Shown in pieces: positions 1 through 6,617 of a DNA stretch of 10,133 bases. The translations under genes were made by a program, and so were the position numbers. The number at the start of each line of letters is the position of its first letter. Position 1 is the first letter of the stretch. This stretch comes from an uncultured Oscillospiraceae bacterium (lineage in GTDB: Bacteria > Bacillota > Clostridia > Oscillospirales > Acutalibacteraceae). Location of the stretch: assembly GCA_905193585.1 (NCBI GenBank), contig CAJJPG010000066.1, positions 1 through 10,133 of the forward strand. The letters run 5' to 3'. The notes below the pieces were generated by a model. The model was not told the origin of the DNA, did not search any database, and was given only the letters and a program-made list of their open reading frames with translations.

Positions 1-68
1 ACTTTTCGTTCCTCACCTTGCTCTTCCTTTGTTCGGTTTTTTGGGTGCGAGCAAAGAACAAATTTTAA

Positions 69-102
69 GCGATCGGTTTTCCGGTCGCGTTTTTGTTTTT
101 TG
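69..102 (+). terminator. Rho-independent terminator of a gene left of the window
   Basis: Eight-base arms at 69-76 (GCGATCGG) and 81-88 (CCGGTCGC) pair with one G-T wobble around a TTTT loop. They are followed by a T-rich run at 90-102. The T-tract lies on the plus strand, so it would end a rightward transcript entering from the left. The gene it serves is not visible. Confidence 0.65.
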
Positions 103-127
103 GTGTTTTGATTTAAAGATTACTTTA

Positions 128-156
128 TTGTTTTTTGGATCTATGTGTGATATTAT
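128..156 (+). promoter_or_regulatory. Sigma-A-like promoter upstream of the GNAT gene
   Basis: The -35-like TTGTTT (128-133) and the -10-like TATTAT (151-156) are separated by 17 bases. A TG dinucleotide one base before the -10 box makes it an extended -10. A transcript would start near 163 and cover the short ORF at 174-294 and the acetyltransferase. The -35 match is only moderate. Confidence 0.45.
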
Positions 157-173
157 ATTTGCAGGATAAAGGG

Positions 174-294
174 ATGAAGATAATTGAGTTGGTTTAATAT
201 TTGGGGATTAATTTTTGTTGCTGCAATAATAGTGCCTAATATAGTCTATTGCGATGAAAACATAAATTTGATTGGTTGGCTTATTGTAAAATGA
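174..294 (+). pseudogene. Possible broken gene for a small membrane protein
   Basis: A TTG-initiated frame at 184-294 encodes a hydrophobic peptide beginning LSWFNIWGLIFVAAIIVP and ending at a TGA. AAAGGG (168-173) lies 10 bases before the TTG. An ATG at 174 in another frame gives only seven codons, MKIIELV, before a TAA. Together they look like the N-terminus of a multi-spanning membrane protein that has lost its frame and its remainder. I recall Clostridia hypothetical proteins starting with an NIFG-IIFV-type segment, but I cannot confirm the match. The stretch is much richer in A and T than the genes to its right. It could also be a real 36-residue membrane peptide or chance. Confidence 0.25.
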
Positions 295-334
295 AAAATC
301 AGCATATTGACGATGAATTCAGGTATAAAATGAA

Positions 335-820
335 ATGAAAATACGAACTGCAAATATAAACGATTTAAAAGCGATAGCCGCAGTTGAGGCGGAGTGCTTT
401 CCGAAAGCTGAGGCGGCAACGGTTGAGGATTTTGCGAATAGGCTTAAATATTACGCAAACCACTTTTTACTTATGTATGACGGTGAAAAACTGGCGGCTT
501 TCATAGACGGCTTTGTTACCGATGAGCCCGATTTGACCGATGAAATGTACGCAAGAGCCGATATGCACAACGAAAACGGTGCATGGCAAATGATATTCGG
601 GGTAAATACTATTCCGGAATATCGCAGGCGCGGGCTTGCCGCTAAGCTAATTACCGAATTTATAAACACAGCAAGGCTTGAAAACAGAAAAGGGCTTGTG
701 CTTACCTGTAAGGATAAATTAGTGCCGTATTACGAAAAATTCGGCTTTATAAACGAGGGCATAACCGATAAATCAATTCACGGAAATGTGAAATGGAATC
801 AGATGCGGTTGACTTTTTAA
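335..820 (+). CDS. GNAT-family N-acetyltransferase
   Basis: This 161-residue protein fits a single GNAT domain, which transfers an acetyl group from acetyl-CoA to an amine. The acetyl-CoA-binding motif A is visible as a beta strand (MIFGVNTIP, about 86-94) followed by the pyrophosphate loop RRRGLAAKLI (97-106). Motif B is PYYEKFGF (131-138), with Tyr/Phe at the usual positions. The C-terminal IHGNVKWNQMRL resembles the HGG-x-x-W ending of bacterial homologues of arylalkylamine acetyltransferase, so a small amine is the likeliest substrate; this is inference. The ATG at 335 has only a weak AGG (321-323) 11 bases ahead. No partner gene follows in the same direction. The protein is presumably cytoplasmic and soluble. 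Confidence 0.9.
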   Translation: MKIRTANINDLKAIAAVEAECFPKAEAATVEDFANRLKYYANHFLLMYDGEKLAAFIDGFVTDEPDLTDEMYARADMHNENGAWQMIFGVNTIPEYRRRGLAAKLITEFINTARLENRKGLVLTCKDKLVPYYEKFGFINEGITDKSIHGNVKWNQMRLTF

Positions 821-900
821 GGAAACGGTGATTTTTTGAAGATAGAGAGAATAACATAACAGCTTTCAAGTACGGCAAGCCATATATACGCTGTACATGA

Positions 901-942
901 TACAATAAAACACCCCTGCCGGACTGTTGCCCGACAGGGGTG
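901..942 (-). terminator. Rho-independent terminator of the small heat-shock gene
   Basis: Arms at 911-922 and 931-942 (outer eight pairs CACCCCTG/CAGGGGTG) form a long GC-rich hairpin with one internal mismatch. Read on the minus strand, it is followed by TTTTATTGTA (910-901). It begins 17 bases past the stop codon at 959. The plus-strand side has no T-run, so termination of the GNAT transcript here would be weaker. Confidence 0.85.
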
Positions 943-958
943 AATTACTGCTTAATGC

Positions 959-1411
959 TTATTCAATTTCAAGGTGACGCGCCTCGGGAAGACTTTTATC
1001 TTTCTTAGGCATTGTCAGCTTCAATACGCCGTTTTCGTATTTTGCCTTAATTTCATCGGCTTTAACGCCGCTTAAATCAAAGCTGCGGCTGTAAGAGCCG
1101 TAAGAACGTTCGCAACGAACGTATTTATTCTTCTTATCCTTTTCCTCGTGCTCCGAGTGCCTTTCAGCGCTCACGGTAAGCATATCGCCGTTTATATCAA
1201 GGTGAATGTCCTTTTTGTAAAAGCCCGGCAAATCGGCTTCCAGCTCGTAGCGGTCGCCCTCGTCTTTAATATCGGTCTTGAACTCGTCAAGCACGTTGGT
1301 ATCAAAAAATCCGAACGGCGATGAGAAGAATTTCTTCTCAAATTCATCCATATCACGGAAAGGATTGTAAAGGGAATTATTTCTTTTAGCATAAGGTCTC
1401 ATTTCAAACAT
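959..1411 (-). CDS. Hsp20/alpha-crystallin small heat-shock protein
   Basis: This 150-residue ATP-independent holdase chaperone would assemble into oligomers and bind unfolding proteins in the cytoplasm. The N-terminal arm (1-43) is rich in Phe, Asn and Asp, as usual. The alpha-crystallin domain spans about 44-136. It contains the ELEADLPGFYKKDI segment (57-70), typical of class A bacterial sHSPs, and ends with the diagnostic GVL motif in NGVLKLTMPK (127-136). The C-terminal tail carries an L-x-I anchoring motif (HLEIE). Length is normal for the family. The ATG is preceded at seven bases by GGAGGT (1419-1424). The gene stands alone, with its own promoter and terminator. I see no CIRCE element (TTAGCACTC inverted repeat), so HrcA control is not suggested. 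Confidence 0.96.
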   Translation of the reverse strand: MFEMRPYAKRNNSLYNPFRDMDEFEKKFFSSPFGFFDTNVLDEFKTDIKDEGDRYELEADLPGFYKKDIHLDINGDMLTVSAERHSEHEEKDKKNKYVRCERSYGSYSRSFDLSGVKADEIKAKYENGVLKLTMPKKDKSLPEARHLEIE

Positions 1412-1518
1412 AAGTCATACCTCCGAATATTTTTATTATTGTTTCTCAAATTTAAACTATTATATTTTTTTCGTAACACATCGGTGTCATCGCTTTCTTA
1501 TTTCTTTTTACGTTTATT

Positions 1519-1546
1519 ATTATACTCAAAAGGCTTGATTTTTCAA
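1519..1546 (-). promoter_or_regulatory. Sigma-A-like promoter of the hsp20 gene
   Basis: On the minus strand, TTGAAA (1546-1541) and a perfect TATAAT (1524-1519) are separated by 16 bases. The transcript would start near 1512 and carry an A-rich leader of about 100 bases. A second TATAAT on this strand at 1464-1459 lacks a -35 box at a workable distance. Confidence 0.6.
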
Positions 1547-1563
1547 TAATCCGGTGGTATAAT
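1535..1563 (+). promoter_or_regulatory. Sigma-A-like promoter of the PucR-type regulator operon
   Basis: TTGATT (1535-1540) and a perfect TATAAT (1558-1563) are 17 bases apart, with the start codon 42 bases further on. The -35 box abuts the oppositely oriented -35 box of hsp20. Together they form the palindrome TTGATTTTTCAA (1535-1546). The short leader also holds GTGC-TGACG-GCAC (1580-1592), a small potential hairpin just before the AGGAG site. Confidence 0.6.
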
Positions 1564-1605
1564 TAAAATAAATTCGGTTGTGCTGACGGCACAGGAGTTG
1601 ATTTT

Positions 1606-2772
1606 ATGATAAAGGACGAGCTTTTAAACGTTTTTTTGACCGAAAACACGCTTTCGGGGCTTGTAAAGGCTATAAGCGGGGCTATGGGGTGCCCTGCGGT
1701 TATTGTTGACGACGCGTTTCATATTGCGGCAAGCTGTGCTGTGAGTGAGTATAATGACCCCGCCTACCGTACTGCGGTGAGTCACAGTGAGCTCTCGCTA
1801 GATACCTGTGCCGCTATTTCGGCACACGGTGCGGAAAAGGATTTTACCGTGGATACGGGCAATAAAAAATACCGCATTTTAAGGCTTGAAAACGGCGATA
1901 CGGTTTTAGGATATATGATATTGATTTCGGCAGAGGATATGCCGTGCGATGCCGAAACGCTGAATTTTACAGCCGCACTTGTTTCAAAACAGCTGTTTTT
2001 TGAGCGGCGGCAAAGCTCGGGAACGGCAGAAGAAATAATGGCGGCGCTTTTTGACGGAGAATTTACCGACGAAGAGCATTTTAAAATAAGCGCGGCGGCA
2101 ACCCACCTTTCAAACTTCCATCCCGAAAGATTTGCGCTTATTGATTTGCGGCATTGCACGCCCGCTGCCGCGGCCTTTTTGCAAACTCAGCTGAAAAATG
2201 AATTTCATGCGTCGCACCCGTTTATATATAAGGGAAAAACCGTGATGTTTCTGCACGGCGACCACAGTATGCCGCGGCTTGCCGAATTGGCAGGGCAAAA
2301 CGGAACGCCGGCGGCGGTTTCCGAAAAACTGAACGGAATATTTTCGGCGGAACGGCTGTATCCGGCGGTTACGGCAACGCTTGATTACTTAAACGAAAAG
2401 GGCAAAGGCGGCGCTTTGGCTTTCGCGGAGGATTATACGCTGCTGTTAACCCTGCGCGCCGCGGCGGGAAATGGCACGGTTTTCGATAGGGACGTTAAAA
2501 AAATGGCGGAGTACGATAAAGAAAACGAGGGCGAGCTTTGCCTGACGTTATATACATATCTTTGCTGCCGCCATTCGCTAAAGGACACCTGCGAACGGCT
2601 TTACACCCACAGAAACACCGTGCTTTACCGTATAAGGCGAATAAAGGAGTTTTTCGGAATTGATACGGATAACCCCGATTTATGCGTCGGTTATCTTTTA
2701 CAGGCGGCACTGGAGCTTGTAAAGACAGGTGAAGACGAACTTTTTATAAGGAGTGAAAATAAAAATGTATAA
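1606..2772 (+). CDS. PucR/CdaR-type transcriptional regulator
   Basis: This 388-residue protein is a predicted DNA-binding regulator. The C-terminal part (about 311-369) is the PucR-type helix-turn-helix, with the hallmark segment THRNTVLYRIRRIKEFFGID (334-353) preceded by a D-T-C-E-R-L-Y helix. This domain occurs in PucR (purine catabolism) and CdaR (sugar diacid) activators. The N-terminal 130 residues (for example CPAVIVDDAFHIAAS) look like a GAF-related ligand-sensing region, and the middle resembles the GGDEF-like CdaR linker; both assignments are tentative. The ATG follows AGGAG (1593-1597) at eight bases. The last eight bases overlap the CorA-like gene, implying coupled translation. 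No purine or diacid pathway genes are visible, so the inducer cannot be named from context. Confidence 0.85.
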   Translation: MIKDELLNVFLTENTLSGLVKAISGAMGCPAVIVDDAFHIAASCAVSEYNDPAYRTAVSHSELSLDTCAAISAHGAEKDFTVDTGNKKYRILRLENGDTVLGYMILISAEDMPCDAETLNFTAALVSKQLFFERRQSSGTAEEIMAALFDGEFTDEEHFKISAAATHLSNFHPERFALIDLRHCTPAAAAFLQTQLKNEFHASHPFIYKGKTVMFLHGDHSMPRLAELAGQNGTPAAVSEKLNGIFSAERLYPAVTATLDYLNEKGKGGALAFAEDYTLLLTLRAAAGNGTVFDRDVKKMAEYDKENEGELCLTLYTYLCCRHSLKDTCERLYTHRNTVLYRIRRIKEFFGIDTDNPDLCVGYLLQAALELVKTGEDELFIRSENKNV

Positions 2773-3607
2773 GGTTTTTAAATTTGAAAATATGTCGCAG
2801 GCAGCGCCGTATATGGACGCGCAGTCGTTTGATTACATTAACGGCTGCGAAAGCGAGAGCTTTGAAAGTCTTTCGGGCTTTGACCTTATAGCATTTGACT
2901 TTTTCGATAAAACCGCCTCTGATAGCTCCGAAGAAAAAATTATGGTTTATCTTGATAATGAGGACCTGTTTTTCTTTTGCGAGGACGATATGTCCGCGCG
3001 GCGTGTTGCCGATATAATGCAACGGCAGGATACGGCGAACGCCCCGAATGACAGGCTTCTTTACGGATTTTTCTCAAAGCTGTTAAAGGGCGACGGAGCG
3101 AACCTTGACAGAATTGAAGAGGAACTCAATGACGAAGAGGAGGCTATAATGAGCGGGGGAGATATTTCGGCGGATGAGGTGATAACCGCGCGGCGGAAAG
3201 AGCTTTTGCGGCTTAAACGGTATTACGGGCAGCTTTCGGGAATATTTGACGATATTTGCACAAACGATAACGGGCTTTTATCGGACGCCGCGGTGCGGCT
3301 GCTTACGGTTCTGGGCACACGCTGCGAAAGATATTATAATGAGGTTTGCAGCTTACAGGAGATAGTTGACCGTATGCGCGAGGCGTATCAATCTCAGCTT
3401 GAAATAAGACAAAACGAGCTTATGAAACTTTTTACCGTTGTCACGGTTATTTTTCTGCCGCTTACCCTGCTTGTGGGGTGGTACGGCATGAACTTTACTT
3501 CTATGCCCGAAATTCACTGGCGGTTCGGTTATTCGGCGGTTATAGCGGTAAGTCTTGTAACGGTCGCTTTTCTTATATGGTACTTTAAAAAGAAAAAATG
3601 GCTGTAA
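2765..3607 (+). CDS. CorA-family divalent metal-ion transporter
   Basis: This 280-residue membrane protein probably carries Mg2+ or another divalent cation as a homopentamer in the cytoplasmic membrane. The N-terminal acidic domain (1-110) and a long helical segment (about 113-220, rich in Glu, Arg and Lys) precede two C-terminal transmembrane helices (about 221-240 and 256-274). The selectivity motif Y-G-M-N lies between them at 240-243 (YGMNF), followed by the TSMPE loop. The Lys-rich end is typical. It is slightly shorter than classical CorA (about 315 residues), mainly in the N-terminal domain. I chose the ATG at 2765 because AAGGAG (2748-2753) sits 11 bases upstream. An in-frame GTG at 2753 overlaps that site and cannot use it. 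The gene is probably co-transcribed with the overlapping regulator. Ion specificity cannot be read from sequence. Confidence 0.92.
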   Translation: MYKVFKFENMSQAAPYMDAQSFDYINGCESESFESLSGFDLIAFDFFDKTASDSSEEKIMVYLDNEDLFFFCEDDMSARRVADIMQRQDTANAPNDRLLYGFFSKLLKGDGANLDRIEEELNDEEEAIMSGGDISADEVITARRKELLRLKRYYGQLSGIFDDICTNDNGLLSDAAVRLLTVLGTRCERYYNEVCSLQEIVDRMREAYQSQLEIRQNELMKLFTVVTVIFLPLTLLVGWYGMNFTSMPEIHWRFGYSAVIAVSLVTVAFLIWYFKKKKWL

Positions 3608-3624
3608 CAACCGGGCAATGACAT

Positions 3625-3667
3625 AAAAATCCCCCCGATCGACCGTGCGGCTGACCGGGGGGGATTT
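3625..3667 (-). terminator. Terminator hairpin between convergent genes
   Basis: AAATCCCCCC (3627-3636) pairs with GGGGGGGATTT (3657-3667), with partial pairing continuing inward (GATC/GGTC-like). On the minus strand the stem is followed by ATTTTTATGT, a usable U-tract for the cohesin-domain gene ending at 3758. On the plus side it is followed by ATTTCAGTCT, a poorer tract, but it starts only 17 bases after the corA stop. It probably serves both convergent transcripts. Confidence 0.75.
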
Positions 3668-3668
3668 C

Positions 3669-3684
3669 AGTCTATCGATAGACT
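3669..3684. repeat. Perfect 16-bp palindrome
   Basis: AGTCTATCGATAGACT is a perfect, loopless palindrome immediately next to the terminator stem. It could be a protein-binding site, part of a dispersed intergenic repeat, or a second hairpin. Nothing identifies a binding protein. Confidence 0.6.
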
Positions 3685-3699
3685 CCAAAATTTATTTTT

Positions 3700-3715
3700 G
3701 CGGCGGTAACGCCGC
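3700..3715. repeat. GC-rich hairpin with GTAA loop
   Basis: GCGGCG (3700-3705), GTAA (3706-3709) and CGCCGC (3710-3715) form a perfect six-pair stem. In the plus-strand transcript the loop is of GNRA type. There is no following T-run in either direction (TTTATTTTT precedes it on the plus strand), so it is not a standard terminator. It lies between the cohesin gene stop and the terminator. Confidence 0.5.
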
Positions 3716-3757
3716 ATTCATGTTTTTCCCATGCCTGCGCGGCGGAAAGCCTTGAGA

Positions 3758-4801
3758 TCAAAGCAACAGTATAAGCTTTATAAGCACAAAAAATGCTGCG
3801 GCAAACACCTTTTCAAGCTGCCGTATTCCGCTTGGCAGAGCACTTATAATTTTATCAAGCGCGCTGCCCTTTTCGACGGGCACGGAGTTTATTAGGTTTC
3901 CGCCGCTGTTTTTATAGGAATTGCCGCCGCTGTTATCGTTATCGGGCGTTGTTTCGCCGCCGTTCGGCAGCTGCTCATTCTTTAGTTTATCGGTAAAATC
4001 CGAGGGCTTCATCTCTGCCAAAGGGTTATTATCTATCTTATTGTCTTCTACGTCTTTCAAAGTAAAGGTGAGCAGGTCGGTGGTGGCGTCGCACCGTTCG
4101 CAATGACGGGACATTTTGCCGAGAGCGTCCTTTGTTGCGGGTTCGTCTATAGTCCATTCGGGCGAAAAGGAGTGACCTATCGGCTCGGTTTCGCGTATTT
4201 CAATATGACCGCATTTTTCGCAGGCGCGCTGTTCCGCACCCGGTTCGGTGCAGCCGGCAGGCGCGGCGGTTTTCCACTTGCCGTATTTTTTATGCTTGCA
4301 GTTTTTTCCGTTAAACTTGATGTTTACCCCGCCGGAGGTTATTTCCGGCATTAATTTTTTCAGCTTCCAGTTGCAAAAATCTCCCTGCTTGTAGTCAATG
4401 GTTATGGGGTAAAAGCCGAAATCGGCGTTTTCATTTACCTTGAACTGAAAGCTGATCATGGTGGCGTTTTTGTGCAGGTTTCCGTTTTCGCAATTGACCA
4501 AACGTATAAGATTTTTATCGGGATGAGCGGCAACCGTATAGTCTCGCAGATAACCCCTGTAAAATCTTTCATAGGTTAAAACGCTGCTGTCATATGTAAT
4601 GGAAATTGTCATTGCCATTATACCCGGGTTGTTCGACATATCGAGCTTTACTATTACCGAATCCCCGTTAACGGCGGTAACGGTATCTACCGTTATATGC
4701 CCGTCGCTGTTCTCTGCGGCGGACGCCGTAAAGCAAACGCCGAGCAAGAGTGAAATTACGGTAAAAACGCAAATAAGGGGTTTAAATATCTTTGCGGTCA
4801 T
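3758..4801 (-). CDS. Secreted or membrane-anchored cohesin-domain protein with Cys/His motifs
   Basis: This is a 347-residue extracellular protein. An N-terminal signal peptide is clear (MTAKIFKPL, hydrophobic core to about 25, probable cleavage after ASA at 26-28). Residues about 35-163 look like a cohesin fold: VDTVTAVNGDSVIVKLDMSN, then GIMAMTISITYDSSVLTYE and a GGVNIKF end. Next comes a Cys/His-rich segment (168-210: CKHKKYGKW, C184, CEKCGH, then IGH), a pattern seen in Clostridia surface proteins, and a degenerate second copy (216-240: W, ATKDALGK, HCERCDATTD). A low-complexity Asn/Gly/Ser linker (about 280-305) precedes a hydrophobic C-terminus (332-347) that may anchor it in the membrane. 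There is no LPXTG, dockerin or catalytic domain. Cohesins bind dockerins in cellulosomes, but nothing else here is cellulosomal. AAGGAG (4809-4814) lies seven bases before the ATG. Confidence 0.8.
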   Translation of the reverse strand: MTAKIFKPLICVFTVISLLLGVCFTASAAENSDGHITVDTVTAVNGDSVIVKLDMSNNPGIMAMTISITYDSSVLTYERFYRGYLRDYTVAAHPDKNLIRLVNCENGNLHKNATMISFQFKVNENADFGFYPITIDYKQGDFCNWKLKKLMPEITSGGVNIKFNGKNCKHKKYGKWKTAAPAGCTEPGAEQRACEKCGHIEIRETEPIGHSFSPEWTIDEPATKDALGKMSRHCERCDATTDLLTFTLKDVEDNKIDNNPLAEMKPSDFTDKLKNEQLPNGGETTPDNDNSGGNSYKNSGGNLINSVPVEKGSALDKIISALPSGIRQLEKVFAAAFFVLIKLILLL

Positions 4802-4834
4802 ATCGGTGCTCCTTATAGAATTTGTACTGTAACT

Positions 4835-4863
4835 ATAATATCACTTGCGCCCGGCTTTGTCAA
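4835..4863 (-). promoter_or_regulatory. Sigma-A-like promoter of the cohesin-domain gene
   Basis: On the minus strand, a perfect TTGACA (4863-4858) is followed after 17 bases by TATTAT (4840-4835). The start codon is 33 bases downstream of the -10 box. This gives the cohesin gene its own promoter just past the end of the beta-propeller gene. With no terminator between them, read-through from the upstream operon also remains possible. Confidence 0.75.
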
Positions 4864-4871
4864 TCATGCAG

Positions 4872-6614
4872 CTATTTAATTTTAAGTTCTGTAATCTTTT
4901 GGAAATTTTGCATATCAATTACCGCTATTTCCTTATCGCTCACGGCGTAAAAGAGCTTGCCTATATAAAGTCCTCGGCAGGTGCCCCAGGTGCTGCCGTC
5001 GCCGCCCAGCGGAATTTCCGCTTTAAGCGCAAAGCCCGTGCTTTCAAGCGAGTATATAAGGTATTTCGTGCCCTTTTCATCATTATAGGGGAATGCGATA
5101 AGGTTTTTCTCAGCGTCGGCAAGAGTCGCCTTGTGGTTTGTAAGCGCCTCTGAGTAGGTGTTGCCTACCGCCGTTTTAAAGCTCTCGGTAACATTTGCGG
5201 GGTTTGAAATATCGAAAAGAGATAATTTCATTCCGGTCACTGCGCCCGTGGTTTCATCGGCGCTTCTGCCCACGCCGAGCAATTTGCCCTCGCCGTAGGG
5301 GAAAAGATAATCGGAAAAGCCCGGTATTTTAAGGCTGCCTATTATTTTGGGAGAAGTCGGGTCGCTTACATCCACGCTGAAAAGCGGGTCAACCTGACGG
5401 AAGGTGACAAAGTAAGCCACATCCCCCATAAACCGTACCGAATAAACTCTTTCGTTTTTCGCTATATTTTCTATTTTTCCGGTTTCCTTTAAATTGCCGT
5501 CGAGTATAACAAGCGAGTTTTGGGTGCCGCCGTTGGCAAATTCCTCTGTCAGCACAAAGCGGAAATGCCCTTTGTATTCGTCTATTGAAAACTGATTTAA
5601 AAGGTGCCCCTTTATTTCACCCGTTGCTTTAAGCTCAACCTTGCCGTCGCTTATTTCAAACCGCGCTATCTGGGTCTTTTCGTCATAATAAGCAGAGGTC
5701 GCAATTATATTATCGGTCGATGCGTAAATGCGGCTAAGTCCCCCGAAAACGGTTTTTGCCGATATATTCGCGCCATCCTTTATATCATAGCCGCACACCA
5801 CGGTATAGCTTGATTCCATACATTTATTATACATATAAATGCAGTCCGCCGCTATTTTTTCGGTCTTTTCGCCGCAGCCGACATACGGCACATAGGTTGA
5901 AATATCGTCTTTTTTAATATTTTCGGTGTTCACACCGTAGCTTGATACAATATAAAGCTTTCCGTTTATAAGCCGCGAATCGGCATAGCCGCCGCTTTGC
6001 TTACATTCGTTTACCTTTTTCGGCTTTTCGGGGTCTGTAACATCGTAAATTACCGCCGCCGTTTTATCGCTGTTCGGCGCGCGGCCCAAAAGCACAAGAC
6101 GGTTATCGCTTAAAAACATTTCGCTTGTGTTGAAATTTTCAAGCTTTATATCGTTTAACTGTTTGGGATTACCGCTGCCCGAATCGATTATTTTTACATA
6201 GGTGTAAAATGTGTAATCGCTTGAAAGAATGTAAATATATTTCCCGTCGGTCTTTACAATGTCCGCCTCATCAACGCCCTCTACCTGCGTTGTGGTTTTG
6301 CTGTAATCGGCTTTGGCGGTTTCGGACGTGCCGTCTGTTGCGGCGGACGTGTTGCTGTCTTCAATATATTCTGCTTTTTCGTTACGGCTGCTGCCTTTTG
6401 CCATACCGTTTTTCAAGCCGTAAAGAATATTTGTTTTAAGCTTTAGGCTGTTTATTTTGTTGTAAACCTCGTCATAGGTTTCCGCGCTTTTTAAATTTAC
6501 GGCTGCTTTTTTATCCTCGTGCCGTTTTATCATACAGCCCGCGCCGATTGCAAGCGCCACGCAAAGCAGCGCTGCGGTAATGTTCTTTATCGCCGAATTT
6601 TTAGTGTTGCTCAT
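4872..6614 (-). CDS. Membrane-anchored beta-propeller domain protein
   Basis: This 580-residue protein belongs, by its hallmark segment, to the family of secreted proteins with a C-terminal beta-propeller distantly related to WD-40 repeats. TTTQVEGVDEADIVKTDGKY (107-126) opens the propeller domain, which fills the rest of the chain. Recurring strands such as YIYILSSDYTF, RLVLLGRAP, KLYIVSSYG and LLGVGRS fit propeller blades. An N-terminal hydrophobic helix (about 12-28) with charges on both sides indicates membrane anchoring. AIGAGC at its end is only a poor lipobox, because -3 is Gly. Residues 30-103 are a hydrophilic stalk. Biochemical function is unknown; a ligand-binding or sensory role is inferred from being the last gene of an ECF sigma operon. 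AAGGGG (6623-6628) lies eight bases before the ATG, and the upstream stop codon is three bases away. Confidence 0.88.
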   Translation of the reverse strand: MSNTKNSAIKNITAALLCVALAIGAGCMIKRHEDKKAAVNLKSAETYDEVYNKINSLKLKTNILYGLKNGMAKGSSRNEKAEYIEDSNTSAATDGTSETAKADYSKTTTQVEGVDEADIVKTDGKYIYILSSDYTFYTYVKIIDSGSGNPKQLNDIKLENFNTSEMFLSDNRLVLLGRAPNSDKTAAVIYDVTDPEKPKKVNECKQSGGYADSRLINGKLYIVSSYGVNTENIKKDDISTYVPYVGCGEKTEKIAADCIYMYNKCMESSYTVVCGYDIKDGANISAKTVFGGLSRIYASTDNIIATSAYYDEKTQIARFEISDGKVELKATGEIKGHLLNQFSIDEYKGHFRFVLTEEFANGGTQNSLVILDGNLKETGKIENIAKNERVYSVRFMGDVAYFVTFRQVDPLFSVDVSDPTSPKIIGSLKIPGFSDYLFPYGEGKLLGVGRSADETTGAVTGMKLSLFDISNPANVTESFKTAVGNTYSEALTNHKATLADAEKNLIAFPYNDEKGTKYLIYSLESTGFALKAEIPLGGDGSTWGTCRGLYIGKLFYAVSDKEIAVIDMQNFQKITELKIK

Positions 6615-6617
6615 AAA

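Noticed and set aside
2..175. A plus-strand frame open from the left edge to a TAA at 173-175
   Set aside because: It runs straight through the terminator hairpin and T-tract at 69-102, has Phe/Val/Leu content expected of T-rich non-coding DNA, and gives no recognisable domain. It may be the tail of a gene, but I cannot support it.
1459..1464. A second TATAAT on the minus strand as an alternative hsp20 promoter
   Set aside because: The nearest -35-like box (ATGACA, 1490-1485) is 20 bases away and the hexamer at 17 bases is a poor match.
1412..1512. The long hsp20 leader as a CIRCE element or a ROSE/fourU RNA thermometer
   Set aside because: No TTAGCACTC inverted repeat is present, and I see no U-rich or UUGCU-type segment placed to pair convincingly with the GGAGGT site.
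2753..2764. GTG at 2753 as the start of the CorA-like gene
   Set aside because: It overlaps the AAGGAG site itself, so that site cannot serve it; the ATG at 2765 is correctly spaced.
6526..6537. Lipoprotein signal in the beta-propeller protein (Cys27)
   Set aside because: The residues before the Cys are Gly-Ala-Gly, and the -3 position lacks the usual Leu/Val/Ile, so a simple membrane anchor is more likely, though lipidation is not excluded.
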